Assembly: GCA_900550735.1 (NCBI GenBank)
Contig: URTD01000140.1
Location: 1 to 5,016, forward strand
Direction: 5' to 3'
Origin: an uncultured Collinsella sp.
GTDB lineage: Bacteria > Actinomycetota > Coriobacteriia > Coriobacteriales > Coriobacteriaceae
DNA length: 5,016 nt
Within the stretch, counting starts at the first letter, position 1, and each line of letters opens with the position of its first letter. Of this stretch, positions 1 through 5,016 are shown piece after piece. The notes under the pieces were generated by a model. It saw only the letters and a list, made by a program, of their open reading frames with translations. It did no database searches and had not been told where the DNA came from. The translations under genes were made by a program, and so were the position numbers.

Positions 1-603
1 CCCGGCCATAGTGGCCACGCGCGAGACCACGCTGTCGATCACGCCACGCGCAATGTTCTCGCGCGGCTCACCGCGACCGATCAGGCTGATAACCTCACTT
101 TCGGCAAACACCGTGCACATGCTGCTGATCTTGGTGGGCTCACCGGAACGCGCAAGGTCGGCCATCTGCTGTTGGGAAATACCCAGACGGTCGGCCATGA
201 TCTCCAAAAAGCGCCCCGTGCCGGCGGCGCACTTGTCGTTCATGGCAAACTTGGCCACGCGACCGCCCTTGAGTTGGATGACCTTGGTGTCCTGACCGCC
301 TACGTCGATCACGGTGCCGTGGTCGCCAAACAGGCGCACGGCACCGGTGCCGTGGCAGGTGATCTCGGTCACGACCTTGTGCGCATAGGGCACGGCGACA
401 CGGCCGTAGCCGGTCGCGATCACGCGCACGTCGTCGGCAGCCACGTCATAGCCGGCCGCTGCCAGTGCCTCGCGCAGCCGCTCGGAAGCATCGACCGAGG
501 AGAACCCAGTTGGCTGCACGCACGTCCACGCCACCGAACCCTCCCCGTCGACCACAGCAGCCTTAGCCGCCGTAGACCCGATATCGATCCCGATCCCTAT
601 CAT
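1..603 (-). CDS. 2-hydroxyacyl-CoA dehydratase / double-cubane protein activator ATPase (3' end outside window)
   Basis: This gene encodes an Fe-S ATPase of the BadF/BadG/HgdC (YjiL-like) family. Such activators use ATP to drive one electron at very low potential into a partner Fe-S enzyme. The 201 residues present show the ASKHA-type nucleotide-binding fold: GIDIGST (residues 5-11), VIDVGGQDTK (98-107), NDKCAAGTGRFLE (122-134) and SSMCTVFAESEVISL (160-174). Cys125 and Cys163 match the two cysteines per subunit that hold the bridging [4Fe-4S] cluster in the HgdC homodimer. Family members are about 255-270 residues, so roughly 55-65 are missing beyond position 1. The start is supported by GGGAGAG at 614-608, just upstream of the ATG. 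It lies 155 bp downstream of the partner-protein fragment on the same strand, the usual order for this pair. All key motifs are intact. Family assignment is firm; the substrate of the partner is not determined. Confidence 0.93.
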   Translation of the reverse strand, partial: MIGIGIDIGSTAAKAAVVDGEGSVAWTCVQPTGFSSVDASERLREALAAAGYDVAADDVRVIATGYGRVAVPYAHKVVTEITCHGTGAVRLFGDHGTVIDVGGQDTKVIQLKGGRVAKFAMNDKCAAGTGRFLEIMADRLGISQQQMADLARSGEPTKISSMCTVFAESEVISLIGRGEPRENIARGVIDSVVSRVATMAG

Positions 604-662
604 GGCTCTCTCCCAATCTAAACATCAAAGGTAGCGGCGCGTTCAGGCGCCTTAGCTCTAGG

Positions 663-757
663 TTTCTCAGGTGCCGGAGATTGCCCCGAAAGAGGAGCGC
701 AGCGTACTTTGGGTACGCAAGCGACGGTTTGAGGGGCAAGATCCGGTGCCTGAGGAA
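663..757. repeat. Large imperfect inverted repeat / hairpin between dehydratase and activator genes
   Basis: Arms 663-687 and 733-757 pair over 25 positions. When read as plus-strand RNA, all pair except a tandem 5'-GA-3'/3'-AG-5' step (679-680 with 740-741); three pairs are G-U (665-755, 672-748, 673-747). Inside the 45-nt loop a second hairpin, GCGTAC (702-707) with GTACGC (713-718), closes a 5-nt loop. The element fills most of the gap and begins one base past the stop codon of the upstream minus-strand gene. It has no T-tract typical of a rho-independent terminator on either strand. It could be a REP-like dispersed palindrome, an mRNA-processing or stabilising structure, or a small structured RNA. 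The pairing is seen directly; the role is unknown. Confidence 0.7.
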
Positions 758-758
758 G

Positions 759-1433
759 CTAGAGAGTTTCGATGAAGGCGGCGATGCGCGTCTCGATCTG
801 GCCCATGTCGCCGTTGCTGTAGTCGGTCTCGATCTTCATGTACGGAATACCAGCACCCTCGACGGCCTCCTGCATGCGGGCACTCTCCACGTTAAAGGTG
901 TGGCACGCCTGGAGCACGCTCTCCACTACGCCATCGACGTGATACTTCTCGCACATGGCCAGCGTGTTTTCCATACGACCGTAGTTGGGCGTCATGACCG
1001 AGCAGTTGATATCCAGGTAGCGGTCGGCGATGGCACGCAGGATGTCGGGAGCCTCCGGGTCGATCATCATGGCCGCCGTGCGCTCGCCCGAGCAGTCGTC
1101 CATGCACACGACCACGCCGCCGTTGGACTCGATGGTGCGGCCGATCTTGTTGATCACACCGCCCACCGGGCAACCGGTGATCAGAATGCGCTTGGCATCC
1201 GACGCAATCGGGCGCTCGCCCGCGTCGTAGGCCTCGCGCAGCTTGGCGACCTTTTGCTCCAGCTGCTGCGTATAGGCCTCGATATCAAAGCTGAACGTGC
1301 CGGCAAACATAGTGCTCATCAGGTCGACGCCGCTCATGGCCGCCGGCTGGTTGGCCTGCAGCGCAAACATGTCGAGCTGGGCCGCACGCAAGCGGTTGCG
1401 ACGACGGACGGCAGCGCGCAGGTCATCGTCGTC
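759..1433 (-). pseudogene. 2-hydroxyacyl-CoA dehydratase D-component / double-cubane cluster protein, 5'-truncated
   Basis: The C-terminal ~224 residues belong to the 2-hydroxyacyl-CoA dehydratase D-component family. The fragment resembles the single-subunit YjiM / double-cubane cluster protein branch more than HgdB: it has TGCPVGGV, VVCMDDCSGERT, INCSVMTPN and LQACHTFNVES, and ends in KIETDYSNGDMGQIETRIAAF. Cysteines in these motifs are the likely Fe-S ligands. Recognisable family sequence starts near DDDLRAAVRRRNRLRA (about 1431-1386). Further upstream the minus frame stays open to an ATG at 1598, but that part (beginning MGQACLGL) is only the antisense of recN and is not homologous protein. 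About 150 N-terminal residues are missing relative to the ~380-residue YjiM type, with the native start and promoter. The activator follows on the same strand. The fragment is probably non-functional, unless the true genome is intact and this junction is an assembly error. Whether the intact enzyme is a dehydratase or a double-cubane reductase cannot be settled from the fragment. Confidence 0.85.
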
Positions 1434-1434
1434 A
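1407..1434. other. Breakpoint joining dehydratase and recN fragments, with shared microhomology
   Basis: To the left the minus strand reads as dehydratase; to the right the plus strand reads as RecN. In the overlap the same bases give a family-like sequence both ways: minus DDDLRAA and plus AQVIVVT. The core CAGGTCATCGTCG (1419-1431) is the best candidate for sequence shared by the two parent loci. It would act as a direct repeat on the plus strand, as expected for a deletion between a leftward dehydratase gene and a rightward recN gene. There are no target-site duplications or insertion-sequence ends. An assembly or amplification chimera would look the same. Confidence 0.75.
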
Positions 1435-1631
1435 CCCACTTGGCGCAGGTCGCCGTCATGGCGGACAAGCATTATGTTGTTAGCAAGGAACCGGGCGATG
1501 TTCCCCAGACGCATTTGGACGAGGTAACCGGCGAAGCGCGTACCGCCGAGATCGCCCGCATGCTGAGCGGCGATCAGTCCGAGGCAAGCTTGGCCCACGC
1601 GAAGCAGATGCTCGAAGAAGCTCGAGGTTAG
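1407..1631 (+). pseudogene. recN: RecN DNA repair ATPase, C-terminal fragment only
   Basis: The plus frame ending at TAG 1629-1631 encodes the last ~70 residues of RecN, an SMC-like ATPase acting in double-strand break repair. Recognisable blocks are QVIVVTHLAQVAVMADKHYVV (the conserved VTHL..QVA His-switch region, starting at 1419), then VSKE, DEVTGEARTAEIARML and SGDQSEASLAHAKQML. RecN is normally about 550-560 residues. Walker A, the coiled-coil arms, the signature motif and Walker B are all absent. The frame stays open upstream to an ATG at 681, but those residues are the antisense of the dehydratase gene, not RecN. No ribosome binding site or start belongs to the fragment. It cannot be an active ATPase on its own. 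If this junction is real, the cell either has another recN or has lost it. The 5' limit is uncertain because the junction sequence fits both proteins. Confidence 0.85.
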
Positions 1632-1649
1632 GTCGTATCAGCGGTGTTG

Positions 1650-1682
1650 GTGGGACAAAATAGACTGAAATTTTTGTCCCAC
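1650..1682. repeat. Perfect 11-bp inverted repeat between recN tail and regulator gene
   Basis: GTGGGACAAAA (1650-1660) pairs with TTTTGTCCCAC (1672-1682) around an 11-nt loop. It sits between two converging 3' ends: recN on plus (stop 1629-1631) and the RpiR-type regulator on minus (stop at 1691-1693). The position suggests a shared terminator. However, the A/T runs are inside the stem and no T-tract follows the stem on either strand, so it does not fit the classic rho-independent form well. It may instead be a copy of a genus-specific dispersed palindrome. Confidence 0.6.
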
Positions 1683-1690
1683 TACGCGTT

Positions 1691-2548
1691 TTACTCAACG
1701 ACCTTATCCGGCTGGATGAGCTCCTCGTAGTAGCTGATATGCTCGCGAGCGTCTTCAATCTCGGGCAGCAGGAAGTTGTAGATGACTTCGATGATCATCG
1801 TGGCGCTGATCTTAGAGAACGCAAAGTCGCCCGTTGTCAGCAGCGCTTCGTGGTTGACGGTGTTAAAAGTGTAGTCTGCCAGGCGCGCGAGCGGGGATTT
1901 ACTGTCGCTGCTGATGACGACTACGGTTGCGCCGCAGTTGCGAGCCGCTTTTGCCATGCGATTCAGTCGGCGCGATTTGCCAGAGTTTGAGATTAGCACG
2001 ATAACGTCACCCGGGCGCAACGTGAGCGCAAAGCCGATTGATGTTTCGCTAATGGTGCTCGCCATGCAGCGCAGGCCCAGCTGCGAAAACTTAAATGTCG
2101 CGTCGAGCGCGACCGCGTTTGTATTGCCCACAGCTGCAAACTCAATAACCCCTGCATGCTTAAGGGCATGCACAACAGCCGCCAGCGTATCGTGGTCGAT
2201 TCCGTCGATGGTCGCATTAAGCTCGCTCACCTTGGCAGCCAAGATGTTCTTGAGGCTCTGCTCCATATTGTCGAGCGAGACCTCGTCAGTCAGGCCCTCG
2301 TTGCGCTGGCTTTCCAAATCCCTCGCCAACGAAAACTGAAAGCTGCGGAAGCTGCCAAAGCCAAGCTTGCGGCAGAAGCGCGAAACGGTCGCCTCGGACG
2401 TGGTGGCGGCGCGTGAGAGCTGAGCGGCCGTGAGGCGCGGCGCCTCGGACTGGTGCTCCAATATATAGTCGACAATGCGCTGCTCGGACTCGCTGTATCC
2501 CTGATGGGTACTAATGAGGGAAAGTGCGCTTTTGCTACTATCGGTCAT
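1691..2548 (-). CDS. MurR/RpiR-family transcriptional regulator (HTH + SIS)
   Basis: This is a 285-residue sugar-phosphate-responsive regulator. The N-terminal RpiR-type helix-turn-helix spans about residues 10-75, with the recognition region LTAAQLSRAATTSEATVSRF followed by CRKLGFGSFRSF. A linker leads to a SIS (sugar isomerase) domain at about 120-260, with GNTNA (141-145) and the phosphosugar-loop motif ISNSGKSRR (187-195). The length is typical for the family. I chose the ATG at 2548 because AGGAG (2559-2555) lies 6 nt upstream; the ATG 48 bases further up (2596) has no ribosome binding site and overlaps the likely -10. The gene is divergent from the PTS permease across 272 bp, so it probably controls that permease and possibly itself, using a phosphorylated form of the imported sugar as ligand. 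Whether it represses or activates cannot be told from the sequence. Confidence 0.93.
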   Translation of the reverse strand: MTDSSKSALSLISTHQGYSESEQRIVDYILEHQSEAPRLTAAQLSRAATTSEATVSRFCRKLGFGSFRSFQFSLARDLESQRNEGLTDEVSLDNMEQSLKNILAAKVSELNATIDGIDHDTLAAVVHALKHAGVIEFAAVGNTNAVALDATFKFSQLGLRCMASTISETSIGFALTLRPGDVIVLISNSGKSRRLNRMAKAARNCGATVVVISSDSKSPLARLADYTFNTVNHEALLTTGDFAFSKISATMIIEVIYNFLLPEIEDAREHISYYEELIQPDKVVE

Positions 2549-2596
2549 GGATGGCTCCTGGTTGGCATGAAAATCTAACTTGATTTGCAATGCCAT

Positions 2597-2602
2597 AGTA
2601 TA
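2597..2602 (-). promoter_or_regulatory. Candidate -10 box of the RpiR-type regulator gene
   Basis: On the minus strand TATACT (2602-2597) matches the sigma-70 -10 consensus at 5 of 6 positions. It would start transcription near 2590, giving a leader of about 40 nt before the ATG at 2548. No good -35 lies at the right distance: TTGTAA is present, but with a spacer of only 13. The promoter may thus be weak or activator-dependent. Confidence 0.4.
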
Positions 2603-2650
2603 CGGGCGTTTTCAATTACAAGATACACCTTGCCGTTCCAAGTGTTGATG

Positions 2651-2695
2651 GTAAACTTTCACCTACCGTTTACGGTTATGAAAGAACCTTTCACC
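2651..2695. promoter_or_regulatory. Candidate operator region: two palindromes and a direct repeat
   Basis: Two inverted repeats lie about mid-way between the divergent genes: GTAAAC-N11-GTTTAC (2651-2673) and TGAAAG-N3-CTTTCA (2679-2693). The octamer CTTTCACC also occurs twice in direct orientation, at 2656-2663 and 2688-2695, 32 bp apart, close to three helical turns. Such paired sites are what a dimeric or tetrameric RpiR-type protein could bind. The repeats are seen directly; the link to the regulator at 1691-2548 is inferred from position. The first palindrome, with its TTT/AAA-rich half-sites, could alternatively bind another sugar-responsive factor. Confidence 0.5.
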
Positions 2696-2715
2696 GGAGA
2701 ATTGCACCTTGTCTC

Positions 2716-2744
2716 TTCTCACGCGGACGGTAGGTTGGTATCTT
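2716..2744 (+). promoter_or_regulatory. Possible promoter of the PTS permease
   Basis: TTCTCA (2716-2721) and TATCTT (2739-2744) are separated by 17 bp, each matching its sigma-70 consensus at 4 of 6 positions. Transcription would start near 2751, leaving a leader of about 70 nt that contains both hairpins. The candidate operators would then lie at about -100 to -55. The match is weak and other start points are possible. Confidence 0.25.
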
Positions 2745-2758
2745 TCAGTTGTGGAAAA

Positions 2759-2799
2759 ACGCGCATCGAAGCGCGTGTAGGGGAGCGCCCGCGGGCGCT
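2759..2799 (+). promoter_or_regulatory. Two consecutive GC-rich hairpins in the permease leader
   Basis: ACGCGC (2759-2764) pairs with GCGCGT (2771-2776) around a 6-nt loop. Seven bases later is a perfect 16-bp palindrome, AGCGCCCGCGGGCGCT (2784-2799), able to fold with a 4-nt loop. Neither is followed by a T-tract, so they are not obvious terminators. The second ends 9 nt before the AAGGAGG ribosome binding site (2809-2815), leaving that site single-stranded. They may stabilise the mRNA 5' end or tune translation. Confidence 0.5.
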
Positions 2800-2820
2800 G
2801 TACTCAAGAAGGAGGGACAC

Positions 2821-4824
2821 ATGGCTAAGTTTGACATCATCGCCGCCACCGGTTGCCCGACCGGCATTGCGCACACCTTCATGGCGAAGGAGGCGCTGGA
2901 GAAGGCAGCTGCCGAGCGCGGTCTGACCATTAAGGTCGAGACTCATGGCCAGGTCGGTGTCGAGAACGAGCTCACCAAGAGTGAGATCGCTGGTGCCAAG
3001 GCCGTCGTCGTCGCAGCCGATAAGGATGTCCAGGCTGAGCGTTTCGCTGGCAAGCCCATGGTTTCCGTTGGTGTTTCCAAGGCCCTGTCCGTTGAGGCCG
3101 CCGGTAAGCTGATTGACCGCGCGCTCGCCGCCAAGGGTGACAGCACGGTTGCAGCCGCTGCCGATATCGAGGATGAGGTCGAGGAGAAGGAGTCCATCGG
3201 CCACATCATCTACAAGCACCTCATGAACGGCGTCAGCCACATGCTGGTCTTCGTTGTTGCTGGTGGTGTTCTGACCGCTGTCTCGTTCCTGTGGGGCATT
3301 ACGTCCTTCGATTCGACGGCGTCTGACTACAACAGCTTTGCTGCGATGCTCAAGATCATCGGCGGCATCGCCATGAACCTCATGGTTCCGGTGCTTTCCG
3401 CCTATATCGCCGAATCCATCGGCAAGCGCCCGGCGCTCGTCCCCGGTTTCGTTGCCGGTATGATCGCCATCCAGGGCCTGCCTGTTAACGCCGAGACCGG
3501 CATGATCGACGCCGGTGGCGCCGGCGTGGGCTTCGGCTTCCTGGGCGGCATCGTCGGCGGCTTCCTCGCCGGCTATGTCATCCTGCTGCTCGAGAAGGTC
3601 TTTGCCGGTCTGCCCAAGAACCTGGACGGCCTCAAGGCCATCTTCCTGTACCCGCTGTTCTCGACGGCTATCGTCGGCCTGGTTATGCTCGGCATTTCCG
3701 GCCCCATGGCTGCCATCAACACCGCCATGATGGACTTCCTCAAGGGCCTGTCCGCCTCTGGCGCCGTTGTACTGGGTCTTGCCATTGGCTGCATGTGCGC
3801 CTTTGACATGGGCGGCCCGGTCAACAAGGCTGCTTACGTCACCGGTACTGCTATGCTCACCGAGGCTTTGGCCGCCGGTGTTGGCACCGATACCTACAAC
3901 TTCGGCACCAACTTCATGGCTGCCGTCTCCGCCGCCTGCATCGTTCCGCCGCTGATCACCACCTTTGCCGTCGTTGTCGGCAAGAAGTACTTCAGCCAGG
4001 AGGATCACGACGCCGGTGTTGTCAACCTCATCCTTGGTTGCACCCACATTACCGAGGGCGCCATTCCGTTCATGACCAAGAACATCTGGCCCGTCATGCC
4101 CATCATGATGCTCGGTTCCTCTATCGCTTCGATCCTGACCATTATGTTCAACGTTCACGATCCAGCGCCTCACGGTGGCTTCTTGGTCCTGCCCGTTGTC
4201 GAGAACGGTCCGCTTTGGGTCCTCGCGATCCTCATCGGCGCTGTGGTCGGTGGCATCCTGTTCGTGGCCTTCAAGAAGTACGACTTCGAGAAGAATCAGA
4301 AGGCCGCTCCTGCAGCCAAGCCGGTTGAGGCTCCCAAGGCCGCTGCCGTCGAGGCCCCCAAGGCCGAGGCTGCCGACTTCGTTAAGGTCGAGAATGTCTT
4401 TGTTGCCGAGGATTTCGCTTCTCGTGACGAGGCTCTGAGCTTCGTTTCCAACCAGGCTGTCAAGGCCGGTATCGCCAGCGACGCCGACGCCGTGTTGAAC
4501 GCCTTCCTGGCCCGCGAGGCCGAGGGTACCACGGGCATGATGGAGGGCTTCGCCATCCCGCATGCCAAGTCCGACGCCATTAGCGAGGCTGCCGTCATCG
4601 TCGTCAAGGACGAGTCCGGCGTGACCGGTTGGGACACCATGGACGGCGCTCCCGTCAACGTGGCCATCGCGCTGCTCATCCCGGGTGCCCAGGCTGGCAC
4701 CACGCACCTCAAGATCCTGTCCAAGGTTGCCGAGGCGCTCATGGACGAGGACTTCCGTGCCACCGTCAAGGGTTCCACCGACGCCGCCGAGATCGCCAAG
4801 ACGATCAACGCTCGCCTGGTCTAA
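2821..4824 (+). CDS. fruA: PTS fructose-family permease, fused EIIB-EIIC-EIIA
   Basis: This 667-residue membrane permease takes up and phosphorylates a sugar, most likely fructose, with phosphate from HPr passing EIIA to EIIB to sugar. EIIB (about 1-105) has the motif ATGCPTGIAHTFMAKEAL with phosphorylated Cys12. EIIC (about 128-490) starts its membrane segments near residue 140 and carries AFDMGGPVNKAA (327-338) and ITEGAIPF (410-417), typical of the fructose subfamily. An Ala/Pro/Lys/Glu linker (about 491-520) with VEAPKA twice leads to EIIA (about 521-667), where GFAIPHAK contains phosphorylated His581. All active residues are present. The order B-C-A differs from the common A-B-C of Gram-positive FruA. 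The ATG at 2821 has AAGGAGG 5 nt upstream; the in-frame ATG at 2749 has no such site and would add non-family residues. No 1-phosphofructokinase gene accompanies it in the window, and a terminator follows at once. A related ketose or mannose derivative remains possible as substrate. Confidence 0.95.
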   Translation: MAKFDIIAATGCPTGIAHTFMAKEALEKAAAERGLTIKVETHGQVGVENELTKSEIAGAKAVVVAADKDVQAERFAGKPMVSVGVSKALSVEAAGKLIDRALAAKGDSTVAAAADIEDEVEEKESIGHIIYKHLMNGVSHMLVFVVAGGVLTAVSFLWGITSFDSTASDYNSFAAMLKIIGGIAMNLMVPVLSAYIAESIGKRPALVPGFVAGMIAIQGLPVNAETGMIDAGGAGVGFGFLGGIVGGFLAGYVILLLEKVFAGLPKNLDGLKAIFLYPLFSTAIVGLVMLGISGPMAAINTAMMDFLKGLSASGAVVLGLAIGCMCAFDMGGPVNKAAYVTGTAMLTEALAAGVGTDTYNFGTNFMAAVSAACIVPPLITTFAVVVGKKYFSQEDHDAGVVNLILGCTHITEGAIPFMTKNIWPVMPIMMLGSSIASILTIMFNVHDPAPHGGFLVLPVVENGPLWVLAILIGAVVGGILFVAFKKYDFEKNQKAAPAAKPVEAPKAAAVEAPKAEAADFVKVENVFVAEDFASRDEALSFVSNQAVKAGIASDADAVLNAFLAREAEGTTGMMEGFAIPHAKSDAISEAAVIVVKDESGVTGWDTMDGAPVNVAIALLIPGAQAGTTHLKILSKVAEALMDEDFRATVKGSTDAAEIAKTINARLV

Positions 4825-4858
4825 TCCAGCAGTTAGCGAATAATATCGCCCCTGTAAC

Positions 4859-4894
4859 AAAGGCGGAGACCCTCTCCAGGGCCTCCGCCTTTTT
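4859..4894 (+). terminator. Rho-independent terminator of the PTS permease
   Basis: AAAGGCGGAG (4859-4868) pairs with CTCCGCCTTT (4883-4892). The inner CCCT/AGGG pairs (4870-4873 with 4878-4881) extend the stem, and a run of five T ends it (4890-4894). It begins 34 bases after the permease stop, so the permease appears to be the last, and only, gene of its transcript. Confidence 0.9.
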
Positions 4895-4903
4895 CATCCC
4901 CAA

Positions 4904-4976
4904 ATAAGTTGCGGTGAAATAGGGACTGTTTAAACGATTCAACCCCAAATTCAGTCCCTATTTCACCGCAACTTAT
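4904..4976. repeat. Perfect 25-bp inverted repeat with 23-nt loop
   Basis: Arms 4904-4928 and 4952-4976 are exact reverse complements (core GCGGTGAAATAGGGACTG). The loop 4929-4951 is AT-rich with a CCCC tract. The element stands alone in non-coding DNA, just after the permease terminator. A second terminator is not needed there and no T-tract follows the stem. The arms are too short and too close for an insertion sequence with its own gene, but the form suits a non-autonomous palindromic repeat (REP- or MITE-like) or a hairpin non-coding RNA. Confidence 0.8.
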
Positions 4977-4977
4977 A

Positions 4978-5011
4978 AAAGGGCATAGAGAGGGCTGCCT
5001 TTCGAGTTTTT
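4978..5011 (+). terminator. Weak hairpin followed by T5 at the window edge
   Basis: AAAGGGCA (4978-4985) can pair with TGCCTTT (4996-5002) if one G is bulged. A T-run at 5007-5011 lies four bases after the stem. It could be a back-up terminator or chance pairing. No coding region is visible between 4825 and 5016. Confidence 0.25.
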
Positions 5012-5016
5012 GTCGC

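Noticed and set aside
11..621. Plus-strand open frames opposite the activator gene
   Set aside because: The minus strand encodes a fully recognisable activator with all motifs. The plus frames give no family sequence and no convincing ribosome binding site.
1739..2416. Plus-strand open frames opposite the RpiR-type regulator
   Set aside because: They are shadows of the regulator gene: several short overlapping frames with no domain similarity that I recognise.
2549..2596. Upstream start (ATG at 2596) for the regulator, adding 16 residues
   Set aside because: There is no Shine-Dalgarno sequence before it and it lies right at the likely -10 box, whereas the ATG at 2548 has AGGAG at the right distance.
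2585..2926. A 113-codon plus frame across the intergenic region and permease start
   Set aside because: It overlaps the permease start in another frame, has an Arg-rich low-information tail and no good ribosome binding site. The region is better explained as regulatory DNA and leader.
2719..4860. A 713-codon open frame on the minus strand opposite the PTS permease
   Set aside because: It is the antisense of a GC-biased coding gene. The peptide is low-complexity (rich in Gly, Asp, His, Asn), has no recognisable domain, and runs through the terminator and leader. The plus frame has clear PTS motifs and a ribosome binding site.
4928..4935. GTTTAAAC 8-bp palindrome in the large repeat
   Set aside because: It straddles the arm/loop border and is too short to mean anything beyond chance in AT-rich sequence.
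4904..4976. Inverted repeat as the ends of an insertion sequence, or as a CRISPR unit
   Set aside because: Only 23 nt separate the arms, so there is no room for a transposase. There is a single copy, without the regular repeat-spacer pattern of a CRISPR array.

Overview
The window looks like chromosomal DNA from a high-GC gut anaerobe of the Coriobacteriia (Actinobacteria), most likely Collinsella or a close relative. This rests on overall GC-rich composition and codon use, strong AAGGAGG-type ribosome binding sites, and the gene content: an oxygen-sensitive radical-type dehydratase/activator pair plus a fructose-family PTS. The genus is an inference; no marker gene is present to prove it.

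Layout. Positions 1-603 (minus) hold most of an ATPase activator of the 2-hydroxyacyl-CoA dehydratase / double-cubane cluster family; its C-terminus lies outside the window. Upstream of it, across a 155-bp gap filled by a large imperfect hairpin (663-757), is the C-terminal part of its partner Fe-S protein (759 to about 1433, minus). That partner is cut off. Its 5' part is replaced, at a short stretch readable as either protein (about 1407-1434), by the last ~70 codons of recN on the opposite strand (ends 1631). Both genes are therefore fragments joined head to head. This is the most unusual thing in the window and is either a deletion/rearrangement through microhomology or an assembly/amplification chimera.

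After a small inverted repeat (1650-1682) comes a MurR/RpiR-family regulator (1691-2548, minus), divergent from a large PTS fructose-family permease (2821-4824, plus) with domain order EIIB-EIIC-EIIA. The 272-bp region between them carries candidate operator palindromes, a near-consensus -10 for the regulator, and two tight hairpins in the presumed leader of the permease mRNA. The permease stands alone: a rho-independent terminator follows at once, with no sugar-phosphate kinase beside it in the window. The simplest reading is a sugar-phosphate-sensing regulator controlling a one-gene sugar uptake unit, with EI, HPr and the kinase elsewhere.

The window ends with a perfect 25-bp inverted repeat (4904-4928 / 4952-4976) after the terminator, then gene-free sequence. 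I see no CRISPR array, tRNA, rRNA, transposase or phage gene, and no clear new multi-gene system. The points worth following are the recN/dehydratase junction and the three intergenic inverted repeats.
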